Shown here one piece after another: positions 6,541 to 10,802 of a stretch of 10,802 nucleotides of DNA. The stretch comes from Deltaproteobacteria bacterium (GTDB taxonomy: Bacteria > Desulfobacterota > Desulfobacteria > Desulfobacterales > Desulfatirhabdiaceae): NCBI GenBank assembly GCA_026388755.1, contig JAPLJE010000277.1, forward strand, positions 1-10,802, read 5' to 3'. Each line of letters opens with the position of its first letter. Positions within the stretch are counted from its first letter, which is position 1. Made by a program: the position numbers and the translations under genes. Below the pieces are notes generated by a model. It did not search any database. It was not told where the DNA came from and saw only the letters and a list, made by a program, of their open reading frames with translations.

Positions 6541-7596
6541 ATGAAAACTGGCATGAACACATCCACGCAGATGGACATCAAAGACCTGAGCAAGGAACAA
6601 CTGGGGGCCTGGTTGGAGGCAAACGGAATCAAACCCTACCGCGCCGGTCAGATTTTCAAATGGGTGTTTTCTCATCAGATGGATCAGTTTAACAGCATGA
6701 CAGACCTGGGTCAAGAGCTCCGAGAGAAACTTGCCGCCCATTTTGTTATTTCCCGTTTGAAGGCCGAGAGAATTGAGACCTCACGGGACGGTTCCCGAAA
6801 ATATCTTTTCAGGCTGGCGGACGGCAACCATGTGGAGACCGTACTGATTCCTGAAAAAAACCACTTTACCCTATGCATCTCCAGCCAAGTGGGGTGTGCG
6901 ATGGGATGCAGGTTTTGCCTGACGGCAAGAGACGGGTTTGTTCGAAACCTTACGGCCGGTGAAATCGTTTCTCAGGTTCGGGAGATCAAAAAAAATATCG
7001 GGACCCAGCCTCTATCCAATATCGTACTGATGGGGATGGGAGAGCCGCTTGCCAATTATTCAAATGTAGTTCAGGCCATTCGAATCCTGACGGACAGGGA
7101 TTTTGGGCTTGAATTCTCAACCCGCAGGGTTACCTTGTCCACTGCCGGACTGATTCCGGAACTGCAGCAACTGGGAAAGGACGTCACAGTCAACCTTGCA
7201 GTATCACTCAATGCAACGGACAATGAAACCCGCAGTCAGCTTATGCCCATTAACAGGAAATATCCTCTGGAGAATCTTTTGGAAGCCTGCCGGCAATATC
7301 CTCTTGCGCCCAGAAAGCGGATCACTTTTGAATATATTCTCATCCGGGGAATTAACGATTCTCAGGAAGACGCCCTGCGTCTGACGAAACTGCTGCGGCT
7401 CATCAAGGCCAAAATCAACCTGATACCTTTCAACGAACACCCCGGCAGTCTGTTCCAAAGACCCGATGAAAAAACCATCCTGAAATTTCAGGACATACTG
7501 ATTCAGCATCATTATACGGCCATGGTCCGAAACAGCAAAGGCCAGGATATTTCCGCTGCATGCGGGCAGTTAAGGGCAACCCATGAAATCGCTTGA
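6541..7596 (+). CDS. rlmN: Dual-specificity RNA methyltransferase RlmN (23S A2503 and tRNA A37)
   Basis: RlmN is a radical-SAM enzyme that makes 2-methyladenosine at A2503 of 23S rRNA and A37 of some tRNAs. Numbered from the chosen start, the CxxxCxxC iron-sulfur motif is C119, C123, C126 in VGCAMGCRFC. C112, seven residues earlier, and C341 in SAACGQLR match the two further cysteines of the mechanism (E. coli C118 and C355). LMGMGEPLANY and the RRVTLSTAGLIP segment are also diagnostic. In-frame ATGs lie at 6487, 6526, 6541, 6553 and 6571. The one at 6541 has AAAGG about 8 nt upstream, gives 351 aa, and is downstream of the likely transcription start, so it is preferred. The gene is divergent from ffh and overlaps the CYTH gene by 14 nt. 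Ends in TGA. Confidence 0.96.
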   Translation: MKTGMNTSTQMDIKDLSKEQLGAWLEANGIKPYRAGQIFKWVFSHQMDQFNSMTDLGQELREKLAAHFVISRLKAERIETSRDGSRKYLFRLADGNHVETVLIPEKNHFTLCISSQVGCAMGCRFCLTARDGFVRNLTAGEIVSQVREIKKNIGTQPLSNIVLMGMGEPLANYSNVVQAIRILTDRDFGLEFSTRRVTLSTAGLIPELQQLGKDVTVNLAVSLNATDNETRSQLMPINRKYPLENLLEACRQYPLAPRKRITFEYILIRGINDSQEDALRLTKLLRLIKAKINLIPFNEHPGSLFQRPDEKTILKFQDILIQHHYTAMVRNSKGQDISAACGQLRATHEIA

Positions 7597-8227
7597 AATT
7601 GAGATCAAGTTTTATATCTCGGACATCGATTCCATCCGTACCAGAATCCGCTCCCTGGGAGCCGAACCGAAGGGCAGCGGATTTGAAAGCAACATCCGGT
7701 TTGATGATGAAAAGATGCGCCTGACTCGGGAGAAAAAACTGCTGCGACTCCGGCAGGATACCCGTTGCCGGCTGACCGTAAAATCACCGCCGGATGATTT
7801 GGACACTGAGTTTAAAATCTTCAGGGAACTGGAAGTGGAAGTCAGCGATTCTCAAACGATGATTGCCATGCTGGGGCAGCTGGGGTATTACCCCCGGCAG
7901 GTTTATGAAAAACAGCGGGAAACTTATCTTTTTGGCCATACAGAGCTATGCCTGGACACACTGCCATTCGGACATTTTCTGGAAATCGAGGGAGAAAAAG
8001 ACGATATCCGGAAGGCGGCTGAGGCCATCGGTTTAAACTGGGAAAAAAGAATAACCGCCAATTACCTGTCCCTGTTTGCAACACTCCAAAATCAGTTGAA
8101 TCTGCCATTTGAAGACGTTACTTTTGAGAATTTCAAGGGAATGGAAATAGACAAATCGCGGGTCGATAAAATTCTGGAAGAAGGGATTTTGCCCCCCCTG
8201 AAAATCAATTATGATCAGTCGGGATAA
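7583..8227 (+). CDS. CYTH-domain protein (CyaB-type class IV adenylate cyclase / triphosphatase family)
   Basis: The 214-aa protein has the CYTH signature ExExK at residues 5-9 (LEIEIKF). Alternating charged strands of the triphosphate tunnel follow: RFDDEKMRLTREKKLLRLR, RLTVKSP, FKIFRELEVEV, QRETYLFG and LCLDTLPFGHFLEIEG. The layout resembles the CyaB branch (class IV adenylate cyclase), but the same fold includes thiamine-triphosphatases and inorganic triphosphatases, so the substrate cannot be named. After the CYTH core a tail of about 40 residues (LPFEDVTFENFKG onward) extends past the usual end. The start at 7583 is 14 nt inside the rlmN end, with AAGGG 6 nt upstream, so it is probably co-translated with rlmN. 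Its last 13 nt overlap the 3' end of queD on the other strand. Ends in TAA. Confidence 0.85.
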   Translation: MKSLEIEIKFYISDIDSIRTRIRSLGAEPKGSGFESNIRFDDEKMRLTREKKLLRLRQDTRCRLTVKSPPDDLDTEFKIFRELEVEVSDSQTMIAMLGQLGYYPRQVYEKQRETYLFGHTELCLDTLPFGHFLEIEGEKDDIRKAAEAIGLNWEKRITANYLSLFATLQNQLNLPFEDVTFENFKGMEIDKSRVDKILEEGILPPLKINYDQSG

Positions 8228-8589
8228 TATGTCGCACAGGCGTTATGGGATTCCCAAGTAGTAACGCTGTAAAGATAAACAGCCGGAGAATGAAAAGTAT
8301 CCCTTAGCCCACGTGCAATATAAAGTGCCAGGTTTTCCGAAGAAGAAGGAAAATGATCCCCGAACCCTTCCAGATCATTTAAAAAACGGTGATCCAGCTT
8401 ATCGACAATGCGTTTGACCTCCTGCTTGATTTCTCCAAAATCAAGCAGCACACCGGCATCGTTCAATTCTCTTCCACGAATGCAAACCTCGACCTTCCAG
8501 TTATGGCCATGAAGGTTTTCACATTTCTTATCCACCATTTTCAGTTGATGAGCAGCCGCAAAATGAGAGACGACTTTAAGTTCAAACAT
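8215..8589 (-). CDS. queD: 6-carboxy-5,6,7,8-tetrahydropterin synthase QueD
   Basis: QueD converts 7,8-dihydroneopterin triphosphate to 6-carboxytetrahydropterin, the second step towards preQ0 and queuosine. The 124-aa protein has the zinc histidines H14 (FAAAHQL), H27 and H29 (LHGHNW), and the catalytic C23 in the CxxxHGH arrangement specific to QueD-type members. D66-H67 in LDHRFLND and E113 in TTWESHNA complete the active site. LDFGEIKQEV near 50-58 is also conserved. The start at 8589 has GAGGGGA 6 nt upstream. It lies 24 nt behind the end of dnaJ on the same strand, likely one transcript. The queD frame is in phase with dnaJ across the dnaJ TAG. queC, queE and queF are not in view. The 3' end overlaps the CYTH gene convergently by 13 nt. 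Ends in TGA. Confidence 0.93.
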   Translation of the reverse strand: MFELKVVSHFAAAHQLKMVDKKCENLHGHNWKVEVCIRGRELNDAGVLLDFGEIKQEVKRIVDKLDHRFLNDLEGFGDHFPSSSENLALYIARGLRDTFHSPAVYLYSVTTWESHNACATYYPD

Positions 8590-8613
8590 ATTTATCCCCT
8601 CTATACCCCAGGA

Positions 8614-9723
8614 CTACCTTCCGGCAGAACCCCCTCTTAAAATATTTTTCAGTTTATTTGAGAATTTGCCGGATTCCAGTCTTTTAAATTCCCACAGCAG
8701 ATCTTCCTGTTTTTTACTGAGATGGGTCGGTGTTTTGATATCGACCTGAATGACCTGGTCGCCACGTTTGCCGTTTCTCAGAGAGGGAATTCCTTCCCCG
8801 TGAAAACGGAACAGTTCCCCGGGCTGGGTCCCCTTTGGAATCTTCAGGACTTTTTCCCCTTTTAATGTCGGAACGGTAATTTCATCCCCCAAGGCTGCCT
8901 GAATAAATGAAATGGGAACTGCGCAAATGACATCCACATTATTTCTCTGGAAAAACTAATGAGGTTCGACATGAATGAAGACATAAAGATCACCGGTAGG
9001 CCCATTGAAGGAACCGGCTTCGCCCTCGCCGGTCAGCCTGAGGCGGGACCCGGTATCAACGCCGCCTGGAATTTTTACAGACACTTTTTTATGAATCAGG
9101 ACCTTACCTGCGCCGCTGCATTCGGAGCAGGGATTGGTAATGATCTGACCCTGGCCCCGACAGGAGGGGCAGGTGGTCCTTACCGTGAAAAAGCCCTGAC
9201 TTCGGGAGACCTGGCCGGTTCCCTGGCAGTGCCGACAGTTTTCTGGATACGTCCCTGGCTTACAGGCGCTGCCTTCGCACTCTGGACAAGTTGCTGTCTT
9301 TTCAAGGTCAATTTCTGTTTCCGTCCCAAATGCTGCCTCCATGAAACTGAGACGCATGTCGTAGCGAAGATCAGAGCCCCTCTGGGTCCTGCTCTGGGAT
9401 CGACTGGCTCCGGAAAACCCAAAAAGATCCTCAAAAATCCCCCCGAAACTTGAAAAAATATCTTCGAATCCGCGAAACCCTGAAAATCCCGCTCCTTCGA
9501 GCCCCTGGTGGCCATATTGATCATAAATCTGCCGTTTTTGCGGATCCTGAAGCACTTCATAAGCTTCGGCAGCTTCTTTAAACTTCTCTTCAGCGGCCTT
9601 GTTACCGGGATTTTTATCCGGATGATACTTGATGGCCTGTTTGCGATAGGCTGATTTCAGTTCGGTTTCCGAGGCATCCCTGCCTACGCCTAAGATTTCG
9701 TAATAGTCCCGTTTGATCGTCAT
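8614..9723 (-). pseudogene. dnaJ: Chaperone DnaJ (type I, Hsp40), interrupted by one in-frame TAG
   Basis: DnaJ delivers unfolded clients to DnaK and stimulates its ATPase. The frame from ATG 9723 (AGGA 7 nt upstream) to the final TAG at 8614 is 370 codons, normal for type I DnaJ. It has the J domain with HPD at 34-36, a Gly/Phe-rich region (about 74-105), a zinc finger with cysteine pairs 146/149, 163/166, 185/188 and 199/202, and two C-terminal beta domains. Codon 256 is TAG (8956-8958). The upstream part (255 aa, 8956-9723) stops after [11 protein letters not shown]. The downstream part resumes in the same frame as FFQRNNVDVICAVPIS and ends with KNILRGGSAGR. As read by standard rules the product lacks the second client-binding domain and the dimerisation tail. 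The first zinc module reads CPECEGSA, with Ala for the usual final Gly. A GTG at 8937 could restart the distal part, but no convincing ribosome site precedes it. Sequence error, nonsense mutation and amber recoding all remain possible. Confidence 0.9.
8956..8958 (-). other. In-frame amber codon (codon 256 of dnaJ)
   Basis: The minus-strand codon after CAT (His255) is TAG, followed by TTT TTC CAG AGA AAT AAT GTG GAT in the same frame. Compared with E. coli DnaJ (QHPIFEREGNNLYCEVP), the stretch H-x-F-F-Q-R-N-N-V-D-V-I-C-A-V-P aligns with no gap, the TAG falling on the Pro position. One base change from GAG, AAG or CAG would create it. Confidence 0.9.
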
Positions 9724-9772
9724 GAAGAATCCTGAAGGTGATCGATACTGTTATATGAATAGAACGCAAAGG

Positions 9773-9784
9773 TAGCGAACGCTA
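9773..9784. promoter_or_regulatory. Short perfect palindrome upstream of dnaJ
   Basis: TAGCGAACGCTA is a 5-bp inverted repeat around a 2-nt centre, 50-61 nt before the dnaJ ATG in the 96-nt gap after nadB. Downstream of it on the minus strand is CATATAACA, a possible -10 (TATAAC, 5 of 6) whose -35 position (TCGCTA at 17-nt spacing) would overlap the palindrome. An operator is conceivable. It does not match the CIRCE heat-shock element, and no sigma32-type promoter is evident. Confidence 0.25.
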
Positions 9785-9819
9785 ATAATCTTTAGAAACT
9801 AATGCAATAATTGATGTTG

Positions 9820-10802
9820 TCAACCCACAAACGGGCGCCGTAGCACCGTATCCTTTTTCCAGCGCTCATCATCCCGGTAGGGATATTCGATATTGTAATG
9901 AAGCCCCCTGCTTTCTTTTCTGTGCATGGCGCATTTGATAATCAGCTCAGCAACCATCGCAATGTTTCGCAGCTCGATCAGATCGGCAGACACCTTGAAA
10001 TCCCAATAATATTCCTGGATTTCACCTTGAATGATTTCGATTCGACGCCTTGCCCGGTTCAGCCGCTTGTCCGAACGAACAATTCCCACATAGTTCCACA
10101 TGAAACGACGGATCTCATCCCAGTTTTGAGTCACCATGATCAGTTCATCGCCATGTGTCGTACCAACTTCATCCCAGTCGGGAGCATCGGGTGTTGCCCT
10201 GAAATCCATGTTCTGAAGATCCGTTACAGCCTGCTCCGCTGCAGAATCCGCATACACCAGCGCTTCGATCAGAGAATTGCTGGCAAGCCGATTGGCCCCA
10301 TGAAGCCCGGTACAGGCTGTCTCCCCAATAGCATAAAGCCGGTGAATATCCGTGCGTCCGCACATATCCGTGGAAACGCCGCCGCACATGTAATGGGCAG
10401 CCGGCACAACCGGAATGGGCCCGGCTGTCATGTCCAGGCCAAAATTGAGGCATTTCTGATAAAGATTGGGGAACCGCGATTTAATAAATTCCGGCTTTTT
10501 ATGAGAAATGTCGAGGTAAACCGAATCATCTCCACTTTTTTTCAATTCGGTGTCAATCGCTCGGGCCACCACGTCTCTACAGGCCAGGTCTTTTTGGGGA
10601 TCGTATTTTTCCATGAAAGCATGGCCTGCGGAGTCTATCAGAATACCGCCCTCCCCCCTTACTGCTTCGGAAATCAGGAAATTCTTGGCATCCGGATGAT
10701 ACAGGCAGGTGGGATGAAACTGAACAAATTCCAGATTCGCAACGGTGGCGCCTGCACGGTAACCCATGGCAATGCCGTCTCCCGTGGCAATATCGGGATT
10801 AC
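9820..10802 (-). CDS. nadB: L-aspartate oxidase NadB, C-terminal 326 residues, N-terminus outside the window
   Basis: NadB is the FAD enzyme that oxidises L-aspartate to iminoaspartate, which NadA turns into quinolinate for NAD synthesis. The reading frame is open to the window edge. The first visible residues [18 protein letters not shown] join the family sequence [14 protein letters not shown], then [10 protein letters not shown] and [10 protein letters not shown] (substrate-binding arginine region). [12 protein letters not shown], the FAD-contacting segment [29 protein letters not shown], and a helical C-terminal domain follow; the last residues are RRPFVG. The succinate dehydrogenase flavoprotein shares this fold, but the [19 protein letters not shown] stretch and tail fit NadB better. 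The stop (TGA) is followed by a 96-nt gap before dnaJ on the same strand. The internal Met at 10767 is not the start. Confidence 0.95.
   Translation of the reverse strand, partial: NPDIATGDGIAMGYRAGATVANLEFVQFHPTCLYHPDAKNFLISEAVRGEGGILIDSAGHAFMEKYDPQKDLACRDVVARAIDTELKKSGDDSVYLDISHKKPEFIKSRFPNLYQKCLNFGLDMTAGPIPVVPAAHYMCGGVSTDMCGRTDIHRLYAIGETACTGLHGANRLASNSLIEALVYADSAAEQAVTDLQNMDFRATPDAPDWDEVGTTHGDELIMVTQNWDEIRRFMWNYVGIVRSDKRLNRARRRIEIIQGEIQEYYWDFKVSADLIELRNIAMVAELIIKCAMHRKESRGLHYNIEYPYRDDERWKKDTVLRRPFVG

Noticed and set aside
8938..8958. Frameshift in dnaJ as the cause of the split
   Set aside because: The parts before and after the stop are in the same frame, and the alignment to E. coli DnaJ needs no gap, so it is a stop codon, not an indel.
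8959..9453. Plus-strand open frame of 164 codons antisense to dnaJ
   Set aside because: It mirrors the Gly- and Cys-rich zinc-finger region of dnaJ; no ribosome site or family resemblance was seen.
1..10802. CRISPR array, insertion sequence, integrase, tRNA or rRNA gene
   Set aside because: No regularly spaced repeats, transposase or integrase motifs, terminal repeats or RNA-gene signatures were seen; the window is densely packed with core genes.

Overview
The window is a block of bacterial housekeeping genes, about 50% GC and almost fully coding. The translation and RNA-processing operon runs in the order ffh, rpsP, khpA, rimM, trmD, a trmD-linked SPOUT methyltransferase, rplS, rnhB, yraN, rsmI. 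That order, the SPOUT gene between trmD and rplS, and the protein styles point to a sulfate-reducer-like member of the Desulfobacterota (former Deltaproteobacteria). This placement is an inference from gene order and protein feel, not from a search. I see no mobile element, CRISPR array, tRNA, rRNA or recognisable riboswitch.

Layout. Positions 1-258 (minus) hold the N-terminal part of a universal stress protein that leaves the window. Positions 358-6446 (minus) hold ten tightly packed genes, read from ffh at the right to rsmI at the left. Several overlap (trmD/SPOUT 62 nt, rnhB/yraN 35 nt, yraN/rsmI 26 nt), and a good sigma70-type promoter lies just upstream of ffh. Divergent from ffh, rlmN and a CYTH-domain protein form a two-gene plus-strand unit (6541-8227) with a 14-nt overlap. 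The CYTH gene then collides tail to tail with queD (13-nt convergent overlap). queD (8215-8589) lies 24 nt behind dnaJ (8614-9723), and the end of nadB (9820-10802, partial) follows, all on the minus strand.

Functional themes. The large operon links protein targeting (Ffh), the ribosome (bS16, bL19, RimM), tRNA and rRNA modification (TrmD, the SPOUT enzyme, RsmI) and RNase HII. RlmN on the other side of the shared promoter region also modifies 23S rRNA and tRNA. QueD makes a queuosine precursor, so RNA modification recurs through the window.

The most unusual point is dnaJ. Its reading frame is intact over 370 codons except for one in-frame TAG at codon 256, at the junction of the two C-terminal substrate-binding domains. 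Alignment by eye to E. coli DnaJ needs no insertion or deletion there, so this is a single-codon event: a nonsense mutation, a sequencing or assembly error, or a recoded amber (pyrrolysine or suppressor tRNA). Only two of the 15 gene ends visible here use TAG, those of rimM and dnaJ. Each of these TAGs is followed by an open, in-frame path into the next gene's ATG (rimM to trmD, dnaJ to queD). This may be coincidence, but it makes the amber decoding of this genome worth checking. No clearly new multi-gene system is visible.
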